Position numbers and translations under genes: made by a program. A stretch of DNA of 64,000 nucleotides from the NCBI RefSeq assembly GCF_001019615.1, contig NZ_JNBQ01000002.1, forward strand, positions 372,001-436,000, given 5' to 3'. Below the pieces are notes generated by a model, which was not told the DNA's origin, ran no database searches, and saw only the letters and a program-made list of their open reading frames with translations. Position 1 is the first letter of the stretch. The number at the start of each line of letters is the position of its first letter. Below, one piece after another: positions 1 through 8,363 of this stretch. The stretch comes from Cellulosimicrobium funkei. Lineage in GTDB: Bacteria > Actinomycetota > Actinomycetes > Actinomycetales > Cellulomonadaceae.

Positions 1-409
1 CACCGGTGAGCCCGACGGCGAGGGCGCACCGCTCGTCGTCGGGTGCGGCGCGCTGCACGTCATGTGGGACGACCTCGCCGAGATCCGCACCCTCGCGGTC
101 GACCCCGCCTGGCGCGGCCACCGCGTGGGGCACGCGCTCGTCGTCGAGCTGCTCGCGCGGGCGCGCGCGCTCGGACTGCGGCGGGTGTTCTGCCTGACGT
201 TCGAGGTCGACTTCTTCCGGGCGCACGGGTTCCGTGCGATCGAGGGGACCCCCGTCTCCCACGAGGTGTACGCGGAGCTGCTGCGCTCGCACGACGACGG
301 CGTCGCCGAGTTCCTCGACCTCGCGCGCGTGAAGCCCAACACGCTCGGCAACACGCGCATGCTGCTCGACCTCGACGACGTGCCGGAAGGCCCCGCCCTG
401 CTCAGCTGA
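1..409 (+). CDS. Amino-acid N-acetyltransferase (ArgA/NAGS-like), 5' truncated
   Basis: The reading frame is open from base 2, so the N-terminus lies outside the window; about 135 residues remain. It is a GNAT fold: the acetyl-CoA loop is visible as VDPAWRGHRVGHALV, followed by a FEVDFFRAHGF segment and the tail ARVKPNTLGNTRMLL, which I associate with the short single-domain actinobacterial N-acetylglutamate synthases. The likely reaction is acetyl transfer from acetyl-CoA to glutamate, the first step of arginine synthesis. The annotation rests on the C-terminal half only; another amino-acid acetyltransferase is possible. Its end overlaps the end of the convergent LacI gene by 8 bases. Confidence 0.7.
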   Translation, partial: TGEPDGEGAPLVVGCGALHVMWDDLAEIRTLAVDPAWRGHRVGHALVVELLARARALGLRRVFCLTFEVDFFRAHGFRAIEGTPVSHEVYAELLRSHDDGVAEFLDLARVKPNTLGNTRMLLDLDDVPEGPALLS

Positions 410-1433
410 TCGGGACCGTCGACGCGCGCGTCACGACCCGGCAGGGGAGCTCCTCGACGCCGGGCCGCACGGTGCCGTCGATCGCCGCGAAGAGGCGCTG
501 CGCCGCCACCCGTCCGAGGCGCTCGAGGTTCATGTCGACGCTCGTGAGCTGGGGGCGCGCGTTGGTCGTGAGCACCTCCCAGTTGTCGAACCCGATCACC
601 GACACCTCGCCCGGCACGTCCCGGCCGAGCTCACGCAGCGCGTCGAGCACGCCGCGCGCGATCTGGTCGGAGCCGCAGAAGAACGCGTCGACGTCGCCGT
701 GCTGCTCGACGATCATGCGCGCCGCCCCGCGTCCCCAGCCCTCGCTCCACGAGCCGAAGAACGTCTGGCCGCCCACCAGCTCGAGGCCGGCCGCGGCGAC
801 CGCGGCCTCGGCGCCCGCCGCACGGTCCTGCGCGGCCTTGTACCCGGGGTCGCCCGAGACGTGCGCGACGCGGCGTCGCCCGCACGAGAGCAGGTGCTCG
901 ACGGCGAGCCGGCCGGCACCGACGTTGTCCGCCGTGATCGAGACGTCCGAGGGGTCCTCCGAGGGCGCGTAGGCGTAGACGACGGGGACCGGGACGTCGG
1001 CGCTGAGCGGAGGCCGGGGGTCGGTGCGCGACCCGACGACGATGAGGCCGTCCACGCGCCGCGAGAGCAGGGCGCGGACGTGGTGCTGCTCGCGGATGGC
1101 GTCGCCCCGCGCGTCGCACAGGAAGACCGACACGCGACCGGCGCCGAAAGCGTCCTCGGCGCCCATGAGCACAGGGATCGAGAAGCGGCCCTCGAGGTCG
1201 CTCGTGAGCAGACCGACGGTGCCGGTGCGTCCCTTGAGCAGCCCGCGCGCGAGAGCGTTGGGCGCGAACGACAGCCGCTCGGCGGCCTCCAGGACGCGCA
1301 GTCGCGTCTCCGCCTTGACCTGGTCCCGCCCGTTGATCGCCTTCGACGCGGTCGCGATGGACACGCCCGCGAGGCGCGCGACGTCGGTGAGGGTCGCCGC
1401 GCGCGGCGTGGCGCTCCCGCTCTGGGTCGTCAT
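402..1433 (-). CDS. LacI-family transcriptional regulator (arm 1)
   Basis: A 343-residue LacI-family repressor with an N-terminal helix-turn-helix (TLTDVARLAGVSIATASKAI, residues 14-33), the hinge motif NALARGL and a periplasmic-binding-protein-like effector domain. The recognition-helix specificity residues are Ile26, Ala27 and Lys31, unlike the second LacI protein in the window. The ATG start is chosen because the helix-turn-helix begins about 14 residues later; the open frame extends upstream but encodes nothing recognisable. It is divergent from the CUT1 sugar transporter/GH127 operon and most likely controls it. GAAAACC-type palindromes in the shared intergenic region are candidate operators, also found before the 9756 and 25181 genes. 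The effector is unknown; a beta-L-arabinooligosaccharide or arabinose is the contextual guess. Confidence 0.9.
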   Translation of the reverse strand: MTTQSGSATPRAATLTDVARLAGVSIATASKAINGRDQVKAETRLRVLEAAERLSFAPNALARGLLKGRTGTVGLLTSDLEGRFSIPVLMGAEDAFGAGRVSVFLCDARGDAIREQHHVRALLSRRVDGLIVVGSRTDPRPPLSADVPVPVVYAYAPSEDPSDVSITADNVGAGRLAVEHLLSCGRRRVAHVSGDPGYKAAQDRAAGAEAAVAAAGLELVGGQTFFGSWSEGWGRGAARMIVEQHGDVDAFFCGSDQIARGVLDALRELGRDVPGEVSVIGFDNWEVLTTNARPQLTSVDMNLERLGRVAAQRLFAAIDGTVRPGVEELPCRVVTRASTVPIS

Positions 1434-1515
1434 GAGGCCGTTCCCCCTCCTGCCGGTGCGCTGCGCTGCGCCCTCGACGATCGAGCCGTGATCGAACTGT
1501 AACCCGCTGTCGTGC

Positions 1516-1544
1516 TTGACGAGACTACCGCGCTGCCATACATT
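1516..1544 (+). promoter_or_regulatory. Promoter of the CUT1 transporter operon
   Basis: TTGACG (1516-1521) and TACATT (1539-1544) are separated by exactly 17 bases, matching the sigma70-type actinobacterial consensus TTGACN/TANNNT. The candidate operator at 1547-1558 begins two bases after the -10 hexamer, so a bound repressor would cover the transcription start. Confidence 0.7.
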
Positions 1545-1546
1545 CA

Positions 1547-1558
1547 GAAAACCTTTTC
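1547..1558. promoter_or_regulatory. Candidate LacI operator, arm 1
   Basis: GAAAACCTTTTC is an inverted repeat with arms GAAAA/TTTTC. With its flank (CAGAAAACCTTTTCGG) it matches the sites at 9513 and 24806. Its place just downstream of the -10 box is typical of a repressor site. Confidence 0.55.
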
Positions 1559-1683
1559 GGTTAGTTTCGGTTCCGACGCACGTCGCGAGCAGGGGGCTCG
1601 CAGGCGACGCCAGGACCTCGAACACTAGCCGCCTGAGGGGAGGGTCGGCCACGTGGAGCGCGCCGCAGCGCGACACGAGGACC

Positions 1684-1695
1684 GAAAACGTGTTC
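1684..1695. promoter_or_regulatory. Second candidate LacI operator, arm 1
   Basis: GAAAACGTGTTC is a near-perfect palindrome with the central CG usual for LacI-family sites. It is preceded by ACC, as in the sites at 9513 and 24806. It lies 63 bases before the binding-protein start codon. Confidence 0.45.
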
Positions 1696-1758
1696 GCCCC
1701 CAGCGCGAGCACGGGGCGCAGGTGCAACGGCTCGAAGACGAGTACGAGGAGACACGAG

Positions 1759-3075
1759 ATGAAGAACCACCGCGGGGCCTCCTGGAAGAGGTCCGTGGCC
1801 ACGACGACGCTCGTCGGCCTCGTCGCGCTCGGGCTCGCCGCGTGCGGCGGGTCCGGAACCGGCGGCGACGACGCCGCGACGGGCGGGGCGGGAGAGGGCG
1901 GCGTCGAGGGCGTCGACGACGGCAGCACGCTCACGCTGTGGACGCGTGCGCCGCTCGAGAAGCAGGCCAACCTGCTCGTGGACGTGTACAACGCGAGCCA
2001 CGAGAACCAGGTCGAGCTGACGATCGTCCCCAACGACGACTACGTGGCGAAGGTCGGCGCCGCCGCGGGCAGCGGGGGCCTGCCCGACCTCTTCGCCGCC
2101 GACATCGTCTACGTGCCGAACTGGGTCGAGCAGGGCCTGTTCCAGGACGTCACCGACCGCATCGACCAGCTCGACTTCGCGGACCAGATCAACCAGGGCC
2201 ACCTCGAGGCCGGCACCTACGAGGACCAGGAGTACGTCCTCCCGTTCGTGCTCGACATCTCGGTCCTCTTCTACAACAAGGACCTCTACGAGCAGGCCGG
2301 CCTCGACCCCGAGGCCGGGCCGACGTCGCTCGAGGAGTTCGCGGAGCAGGCCAAGGCGGTCGACGCGCTCGGCGGCGGCGTCGACGGCACCTTCTTCGGC
2401 GGCAACTGCGGCGGGTGCCTCGTGTTCACGTGGTTCCCGTCGGTCTGGGCCGCGGACGAGGACGTGCTCAGCGCGGACGGCACCGAGTCGCTCCTCGCGA
2501 GCGACACGGCGCAGGACGTCTACGCCGTGTACAAGGACCTCGTCGACTCCGACGCCGTGGGCGCCGGAACGCGCGACGAGACCGGCGCGACCTGGGTCGC
2601 CCCCTTCCAGGAGGGCAAGGTCGGCGTGATGCCGTACCCCGCGACGCTCCTGTCGACCGCCGACGAGACGGTGGACGTCGGCGTCGCGCCGATCCCGGGT
2701 CCGGGCGGCGGCGAGTCGACCTTCGTCGGCGGCGACGGCATCGGGATCTCCAAGGACAGCGAGCAGTCCGACCAGGCCTGGAACTTCCTCTCCTGGATGA
2801 TGTCCGAGGAGGCGCAGGTCGAGGTGCTCGCCAAGAACGGCGACGTCGTCTCGCGCGCCGACCTGGTCGACAACGAGTACTCGTCGGCCGACCCGCGCGT
2901 CGTGACGATCAACGAGATCGCGAGCAAGGGCCGCACGCCCGTCGCGCGCAACTTCCAGCAGGCGTTCAACGCTCCGAACAGCCCGTGGCTCACGCTCGTG
3001 CGCAACGCGGTGTTCGGCGACGGCTCGAGCATCGAGCCGGACAACGAGGAGATCACCGCGGTCCTCTCGCAGTGA
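1759..3075 (+). CDS. CUT1 ABC transporter substrate-binding lipoprotein
   Basis: 438 residues. The signal peptide ends in a lipobox (VALGLAAC), so the protein is a membrane-anchored lipoprotein; a Gly/Asp-rich linker follows and then an extracellular solute-binding domain of family 1 (TLWTRAPLEKQANLLVDVYN). The start is supported by AGGAG 9-12 bases upstream. It should capture an oligosaccharide for the two permeases encoded next. No ATPase gene accompanies the operon, so the transporter probably uses a shared MsiK-type ATPase encoded elsewhere, as many actinobacterial CUT1 systems do. Linkage to a cytoplasmic GH127 suggests beta-L-arabinofuranosyl oligosaccharides as substrate (inference). 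Confidence 0.9.
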   Translation: MKNHRGASWKRSVATTTLVGLVALGLAACGGSGTGGDDAATGGAGEGGVEGVDDGSTLTLWTRAPLEKQANLLVDVYNASHENQVELTIVPNDDYVAKVGAAAGSGGLPDLFAADIVYVPNWVEQGLFQDVTDRIDQLDFADQINQGHLEAGTYEDQEYVLPFVLDISVLFYNKDLYEQAGLDPEAGPTSLEEFAEQAKAVDALGGGVDGTFFGGNCGGCLVFTWFPSVWAADEDVLSADGTESLLASDTAQDVYAVYKDLVDSDAVGAGTRDETGATWVAPFQEGKVGVMPYPATLLSTADETVDVGVAPIPGPGGGESTFVGGDGIGISKDSEQSDQAWNFLSWMMSEEAQVEVLAKNGDVVSRADLVDNEYSSADPRVVTINEIASKGRTPVARNFQQAFNAPNSPWLTLVRNAVFGDGSSIEPDNEEITAVLSQ

Positions 3076-3110
3076 CCCCCGGGTGACGACCACCTCCGCG
3101 TGACCACAGC

Positions 3111-3143
3111 GCCCGCCGCCGCGCCCACCGTGCGGCGGCGGGC
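3111..3143 (+). terminator. Stem-loop after binding-protein gene (attenuator)
   Basis: A perfect 12-bp stem (GCCCGCCGCCGC at 3111-3122, complement at 3132-3143) with a 9-base loop sits between the binding-protein and permease genes. There is no T run. Such hairpins commonly stabilise the abundant binding-protein mRNA or cause partial termination. Confidence 0.6.
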
Positions 3144-3183
3144 CGGGTCCGGCTTCCCTCACCCCTGTTCCAGGAGACCTCTC

Positions 3184-4203
3184 ATGTCCGTGCAGTCCGC
3201 GTCCTCGACGCCGCCCCCGCCCGTGCCGCACGGCGCGGCGCCGCAGGGCCCCGCCGCGAGCGACGACCGGCCGCCCCGGGGCACCGCCACCGCGAGCCCG
3301 AGCACCAGGCGGCGCGGCCGTCGTCCCGGGCGCTCGCAGGCGGCCCGCGGGTGGGCCTACGCCGCCCCGACCGCGGTGTTCGTGCTCGTCCTCTTCATCT
3401 TCCCCGTGCTGCTGGTGGGCCAGATGTCGGCGTCCGACTGGCCGCTGCTCGCGGGCAACCGAGGCGTCAACTTCCCCGACAACTTCCGCGACGCCGTCGA
3501 GAACCGGTTCTTCTGGGACTCCGTCGTCTTCACGGTGAAGTACACCGTGATCGCCACCGTGCTCCTCATCGGCCTGGGGCTCGGGTTCGCGCTCCTGGTC
3601 CAGGAGTCGAGCCGGTGGAAGAGCTTCCTGCGCACGTCGATCCTCGTGCCGAGCGCGCTGGGCCTGGCCTCCGCGTCGCTGCTGTTCTACGCGCTGTACT
3701 CGCCGCAGGTCGGCCCCATCTCGCCGCTGCTCGAGCGGCTCGGGATCGTCGACGAGCCGGTGTCGTTCCTCGGCTCGCCCGAGGGCGCGCTGTGGTCGAC
3801 GGTGTTCCTCATCGTCTGGCGCTTCGCGGGCTTCTACATGCTCCTGCTCATGGTGGGCCTCCAGGGCATCCCGCACGAGGTCTACGAGGCGGCGCGCATG
3901 GACGGCGCGAACCGCTGGCAGACGTTCGGCCGCGTGACGCTCCCGCTGCTGCGCCCGTCGCTCGCCCTCTGCACGATCATGTGCGTCACCGGCTCGCTGC
4001 TCGCGTTCGACCAGTTCTACATCCTCACCAAGGGCGGTCCGGACAACAGCACGATCACCGTGGTGCAGCTCATCTACAACATCGCCTTCCAGGGGCAGAA
4101 CGACCTGGGCGTGGCCGCCGCGCTGTCGATCATCGTGCTCGCGGCCCTCGTGCTCATCAACGTCGCGCAGGTCCGTGGCATGCGCGCACCCGAGGAGAAG
4201 TGA
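3184..4203 (+). CDS. CUT1 sugar ABC transporter permease (MalF-like)
   Basis: 339 residues with a long Pro/Ser/Arg-rich cytoplasmic N-terminus (about 55 residues) and six predicted membrane segments. The ABC-permease EAA loop is visible as YEAARMDGANRWQTFGRVTLPLL. The start ATG has CAGGAGACC upstream. It follows the lipoprotein after a 108-base gap that contains a hairpin, and its stop codon is one base before the next permease start, so the two permeases are translationally linked. Confidence 0.9.
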   Translation: MSVQSASSTPPPPVPHGAAPQGPAASDDRPPRGTATASPSTRRRGRRPGRSQAARGWAYAAPTAVFVLVLFIFPVLLVGQMSASDWPLLAGNRGVNFPDNFRDAVENRFFWDSVVFTVKYTVIATVLLIGLGLGFALLVQESSRWKSFLRTSILVPSALGLASASLLFYALYSPQVGPISPLLERLGIVDEPVSFLGSPEGALWSTVFLIVWRFAGFYMLLLMVGLQGIPHEVYEAARMDGANRWQTFGRVTLPLLRPSLALCTIMCVTGSLLAFDQFYILTKGGPDNSTITVVQLIYNIAFQGQNDLGVAAALSIIVLAALVLINVAQVRGMRAPEEK

Positions 4204-4204
4204 C

Positions 4205-5099
4205 ATGGCCGTCACCGCACCCGCTCCCGCCCCCGCGACGCGCCCCGCGCGACCCGGGCGGCCCGCGCCCCGCGCCCGCATCGCCGGCGTCCTCACGCGC
4301 ACCCCGTACTGGGTGCTCACCGGGGGGGCTCGCGATCGTCTTCCTGTTCCCGCTCGTGTGGGCCGGGGTGGCGTCGTTCTCGCCGCAGCCGGGCAGCGCC
4401 CAGGTGGACGGCTGGGGGTTCGGCAACTACGCGACCCTCGCGAGCTACCAGGCGGGGATCGGGCAGTACCTGTGGAACTCCGTCGTCGTCTCGGGCCTCA
4501 CGGTGCTCTTCACGCTCGGGGTGTCGCTGCTGGGCGGGTTCGCGTTCGCGCGGTTCCGCTTCCCGGGCCGCGACGTGCTCTTCCTCGTGACGCTCGCGAT
4601 CCTCATGGTCCCGTACGCGACCCTGCTCATCCCGCTCTACGTGCTGCTCAACACGCTGCACCTGCAGAACTCGCTGCTCGGCCTCGCGCTCGTGCTCACG
4701 ATGTTCCAGCTCCCGTTCGCGACCTTCATGATGCGCATCTCGTTCGAGTCGGTGCCGCGCGAGCTCGACGAGGCGGCGATGGTCGACGGGTGCTCGTCGT
4801 TCGGGGCGCTGCGCCGGGTGCTCGTCCCCGCCGTGAAGCCGGGACTCATCACCGTGGGCCTGTTCGCGTTCCTCGCGGCCTGGAACGACTTCGTCGCGCC
4901 GCTCATCCTCATCACCGACTCGACCAAGGCGCCGCTGCCGCTCGCGGTGGCCAACATGCGCCAGCAGGTCATGGGCATCGTCGACTACGGCGCGACGCAG
5001 GCGGGCGTCGTCGTGCTCGCCGCGCCGTGCGTCGTGCTGTTCCTGCTGCTCCAGCGCCACTACGTGCGTGGCTTCATGTCCGGAGCGCTGAAGGGATGA
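4205..5099 (+). pseudogene. CUT1 ABC permease (MalG-like), frameshifted in a G7 run
   Basis: The frame that opens at ATG 4205 (MAVTAPAPAPATRPARPGRP) reads to ...YWVLTGG and then loses homology. From there a second frame carries the whole MalG-like permease (LAIVFLFPLVWAGVASFSPQ onward, EAA loop DEAAMVDGCSSFGALRRVLV) to the stop at 5099. The switch falls in a run of seven G at 4322-4328; removing one G restores a single 297-residue protein of normal length with six membrane segments. The rest of the gene is intact and its neighbours are undamaged, so a homopolymer sequencing error or a very recent or phase-variable mutation is more likely than old decay. Confidence 0.8.
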
Positions 5100-5236
5100 C
5101 GACCCACGCCCCTGCTCCCACCCCCCGGGCTGCCGGGCCGACGCCGTCCGGCGTCCCCGCCGACGCGCCCCACGAACGACCCCACGAACGACCCGACGAA
5201 CCACGAGGCGGCGCCGTCGCCTCCGGAGGTGCTGCC

Positions 5237-7222
5237 ATGACCACGACCCCGACCGTGCCCCGGACGACCGGGACCGGTGCCCGCCCGACCGACGGCGGAC
5301 GCCCGGTCGTCCCCGCGACGGGGCGGCTGCAGCCGCTCGGGCTCGCGCAGGTGCGCATCACGGGCGGGTTCTGGGCCGAGCGCCAGGAGGTCAACCGCGC
5401 CGCGACCCTGGGGCACATCGAGCACTGGCTCGAGGCGGAGGGCTGGCTGCCGAACTTCGACGCCGTCGTGCGCGGCGACGTCGCGACGACCCGGCGGGGA
5501 CGGGAGTTCAGCGACTCCGAGGTGTACAAGCTGCTCGAGGCGATGGCGTGGGAGCTCGGCCGCCGCCCCGACGACGCGCTCGAGCGGCGGTTCGCCGCAA
5601 TCGTCGAGCGGGTCGCGGCGGCGCAGGCACCGGACGGCTACCTGTGCACGCGGTTCGGCAACCCCGGCCAGCCTGCGCGGTACACCGACCTCGAGTGGGG
5701 CCACGAGCTGTACGTGCAGGGCCACCTCCTGCAGGCGGCCGTCGCGCGGGCGCGCACCGGGCACCCGGACGACCTCCTCGTCGAGGTCGCGCGCCGCTCC
5801 GCCGACCACGTGTGCGAGGCGTTCGGCCCGGACGGCATCCAGGGGGTCTGCGGGCACGCGGAGGTCGAGGTGGCGCTCGCGGAGCTGGGGCGCGCGCTCG
5901 ACGAGCCCCGGTACGTGCGGCAGGCGGCCCTCTTCGTCGAGCGGCGCGGGCACGGCACGCTCGCGGACATCGAGTGGGGGCGCTCCTACTACCAGGACGA
6001 CGTCCCGGTGCGCGAGGCGACCGTCTTCCGGGGCCACGCGGTCCGCGCGAACTACCTCGCCGCCGGTGCGGTCGACGTCGCGGTCGAGACGGGCGACGAC
6101 GAGCTCGTCGCCGCGGTCGCGCGGCAGTGGGAGCGCACGCAGGCCGCGCGCACTTACGTCACGGGGGGCCAGGGCTCGCACCACCAGGACGAGGCGTTCG
6201 GCGAGGACTTCGTCCTGCCGCCCGACCGCGCGTACTCGGAGACGTGCGCGTCGATCGGGTCGGTGATGGTCGCGTGGCGCCTCCTGCTCGCGCAGGGCGA
6301 CCCGCGGTACGCGGACGTGGTCGAGCGCACGCTGTTCAACGTCGTCGCGACGTCGCCCGCGCACGACGGCCGCGCTTTCTACTACGCCAACACGCTCCAC
6401 CAGCGCGTCCCGGGCGAGCCCGCCGCACCGGACCAGGTGAGCAAGCGCGCCGAGTCGTCGCTGCGCGCGCCGTGGTTCGAGGTGTCGTGCTGCCCGCCCA
6501 ACGTCGCACGCACGTTCGCGAGCCTCGCCGGGTACCTCGCCACCGTCGACGACGGCGGCGTGCAGCTCCACCAGTACGCCACGAGCGAGGTCCGCGCGAC
6601 GCTGCCGTCCGGGGAGCCCGTCGCGCTCGACGTCGAGACCGGCTACCCCGCGGACGGGCGCGTGCGGGTGCGCGTCGTCGAGGCGCCCGAGCGCTGGGCG
6701 CTCACGCTGCGCGTTCCCGCGTGGTCGGGCTCGGGGCTGCTCGTGGTCGACGACGGCCCGGCCCGCCAGGTGCCCGCGGGCACGGTCGCGGTGCCCGACC
6801 TGCGCGCGGGGAGCGTCGTCACGCTCGACCTCGACGTCACGCCCCGGTTCCTCGTGCCCGACGAGCGCGTGGACGCCGTGCGCGGGTGCGTCGCCGTCCA
6901 GCGCGGCCCCGAGGTCCTGTGCGTGGAGTCCGTCGACCTGCCGGGCGGGCGCGACGTCGCCGACCTGCGCGTCGACGTGGCCGTCCCGCCACGCGAGGAG
7001 GACGGGCGCGTCGTCGTGCGGGGCCTGCTCGTGGACCCGGCGGCGGCCCCGTGGCCGTACACGCCGCTCCGCGGCGGGGCGCCCGGGTGGACGGGTGCCG
7101 CGCGCGGGTCCGTCCCGGCCGAGGCGCCGGCGGAGGTCTCCGTCGACGTCCGGCTCGTGCCGTACCACGACTGGGCCGGGCGCGGCCCGTCGACGATGCG
7201 CGTCTGGCTGCCGACCGTCTGA
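5237..7222 (+). CDS. GH127 beta-L-arabinofuranosidase, cytoplasmic
   Basis: 661 residues with no signal peptide. The glycoside hydrolase family 127 zinc/cysteine centre is fully present: E335-T-C337 (ETCAS) and C418-C419 (SCCPPN). A Glu at 319 lies 16 residues before the ETCAS Glu, the spacing I recall between the acid/base and zinc-ligand Glu in Bifidobacterium longum HypBA1. It should release L-arabinose from beta-1,2-linked arabinofuranosides imported by the preceding transporter, using Cys418 as nucleophile. The start at 5237 is preferred because GGAGGT lies six bases upstream. An in-frame ATG at 5096 overlaps the permease stop as ATGA but would add 47 low-complexity residues. Confidence 0.92.
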   Translation: MTTTPTVPRTTGTGARPTDGGRPVVPATGRLQPLGLAQVRITGGFWAERQEVNRAATLGHIEHWLEAEGWLPNFDAVVRGDVATTRRGREFSDSEVYKLLEAMAWELGRRPDDALERRFAAIVERVAAAQAPDGYLCTRFGNPGQPARYTDLEWGHELYVQGHLLQAAVARARTGHPDDLLVEVARRSADHVCEAFGPDGIQGVCGHAEVEVALAELGRALDEPRYVRQAALFVERRGHGTLADIEWGRSYYQDDVPVREATVFRGHAVRANYLAAGAVDVAVETGDDELVAAVARQWERTQAARTYVTGGQGSHHQDEAFGEDFVLPPDRAYSETCASIGSVMVAWRLLLAQGDPRYADVVERTLFNVVATSPAHDGRAFYYANTLHQRVPGEPAAPDQVSKRAESSLRAPWFEVSCCPPNVARTFASLAGYLATVDDGGVQLHQYATSEVRATLPSGEPVALDVETGYPADGRVRVRVVEAPERWALTLRVPAWSGSGLLVVDDGPARQVPAGTVAVPDLRAGSVVTLDLDVTPRFLVPDERVDAVRGCVAVQRGPEVLCVESVDLPGGRDVADLRVDVAVPPREEDGRVVVRGLLVDPAAAPWPYTPLRGGAPGWTGAARGSVPAEAPAEVSVDVRLVPYHDWAGRGPSTMRVWLPTV

Positions 7223-7225
7223 CCG

Positions 7226-8155
7226 TCAGGCGGGGAGCCGGTAGAGGTCGTCCACCTGCTCGACGAGCCCGTCCTCGACGAGGCTCGCGACGCAGCGGTC
7301 GAGCTGCGCGGCGTCGTGCCACACCTCGGCCACGACGCCGCGCGGCACCGGACCCGGCGCCTCGCGCAGCGCGGCCATGACCCTGCCCCGCACCTGGCGG
7401 TCGGTGCCCGCCCACGCCTGCGTGCGCCGGCGTGCCGCGTGCTCGTCGCCCGGTCGCCCGGCGCGGCGCCACGCGCACGCGTCGCGCACGGGGCACGCGC
7501 CGCAGCGCGGCGCCCGGGCCGTGCAGACGAGCGCGCCCAGCTCCATCGACGCGGCGGCCCACAGCACGGCGTCCGCGTCGCCCGGCGGGGCGACCGCCGC
7601 GGCGGTCGCGCGCTCGGCGGCGGTGTAGGACGGCGCGGGCAGCGCGGTCCCGCCGACGGCCCGTGCCAGGACGCGGCGCACGTTGGTGTCCACGACGACC
7701 GCGCGCCGCCCGTGGGCGAACGCGGTCACCGCCGCGGCGGTGTACTCGCCGACGCCCGGAAGGGCGCGCAGCGCCTCCTCGCCGAGCGGCACCTCGCCGT
7801 CGTGCCGCTCGACGATCGCGCGGGCGCACTCCTGGAGGCGCAGCGCGCGCCGCGGGTAGCCGAGCCGGCCCCACGCGCGCAGGACGTCGGCCGTCGCCGC
7901 CGCCGCCAGGTCGGCCGGCTCGGGCCAGCGCGCCATCCAGTCCCGCCACGCCGGCTCGACCCGGACCACCGGGGTCTGCTGGAGCATGACCTCGCTCACG
8001 AGAACGCCCCACGCGGTGCGGTCCGCGGCGCGCCAGGGCAGGTCGCGCGCCGTCTCCCCGAACCAGCGCCCGACGGCGTCGCGCAGGTCGGCGTGGGGGT
8101 CGTGGCCCGGGGCGGGGGCGGGCGTGCGGACCGGGCGCGCGGCCGGAACGGTCAT
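7226..8155 (-). CDS. mutY: A/G-specific adenine glycosylase MutY
   Basis: 309 residues. The HhH-GPD DNA glycosylase removes adenine mispaired with 8-oxoguanine. Visible features are catalytic Glu55 in SEVMLQQTP, the helix-hairpin-helix LPGVGEYTA (132-140), catalytic Asp156 in VVDTNVRR, and the [4Fe-4S] ligands Cys211, Cys218, Cys221 and Cys227 in the C-x6-C-x2-C-x5-C arrangement. It is shorter than E. coli MutY and lacks an obvious C-terminal NUDIX-like 8-oxoG domain; the last 60 residues look like a small winged-helix segment. The gene is convergent with GH127, with three bases between them and no visible terminator. Confidence 0.93.
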   Translation of the reverse strand: MTVPAARPVRTPAPAPGHDPHADLRDAVGRWFGETARDLPWRAADRTAWGVLVSEVMLQQTPVVRVEPAWRDWMARWPEPADLAAAATADVLRAWGRLGYPRRALRLQECARAIVERHDGEVPLGEEALRALPGVGEYTAAAVTAFAHGRRAVVVDTNVRRVLARAVGGTALPAPSYTAAERATAAAVAPPGDADAVLWAAASMELGALVCTARAPRCGACPVRDACAWRRAGRPGDEHAARRRTQAWAGTDRQVRGRVMAALREAPGPVPRGVVAEVWHDAAQLDRCVASLVEDGLVEQVDDLYRLPA

Positions 8156-8363
8156 GGCGGCTGTCGTCCCTCTCGGTCGTCGGGTGCGCCCCGCGACGAC
8201 GTGCCGGCGTGCGGTCGTGCCGGCCGGCGGCGAGACGCCGAGAGGTCGTGGGGACGACCTATTCTGCCCCGACCTGGGCGGCCGTCGGCGCGGCAGCACG
8301 AGGCCCGGCACCCGTCGCGGATACCGTGGTCGCGACCAGCCACCCGCACGACCGGAGGACCCC

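Larger units (their letters stand above)
1434..1758. promoter_or_regulatory. Divergent intergenic control region
   Basis: This 325-base gap separates the LacI gene from the transporter operon. It holds a good plus-strand promoter and two LacI-type palindromes, listed separately. An AT-richer stretch around 1540-1575 also contains GGTTAGTTTCGGTTCC directly after the first palindrome, which could be a degenerate extra half-site. Confidence 0.6.

Noticed and set aside
1561-4320. Very long minus-strand open frame (919 codons)
   Set aside because: It is antisense to the well-recognised transporter genes, rich in Arg/Asp/Val/Glu repeats without domains, and arises from the GC-rich third positions of the real genes.
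4322-4328. Programmed ribosomal frameshift in the permease gene
   Set aside because: There is a bare G run with no downstream structure or known family precedent; read error or simple mutation is more economical.
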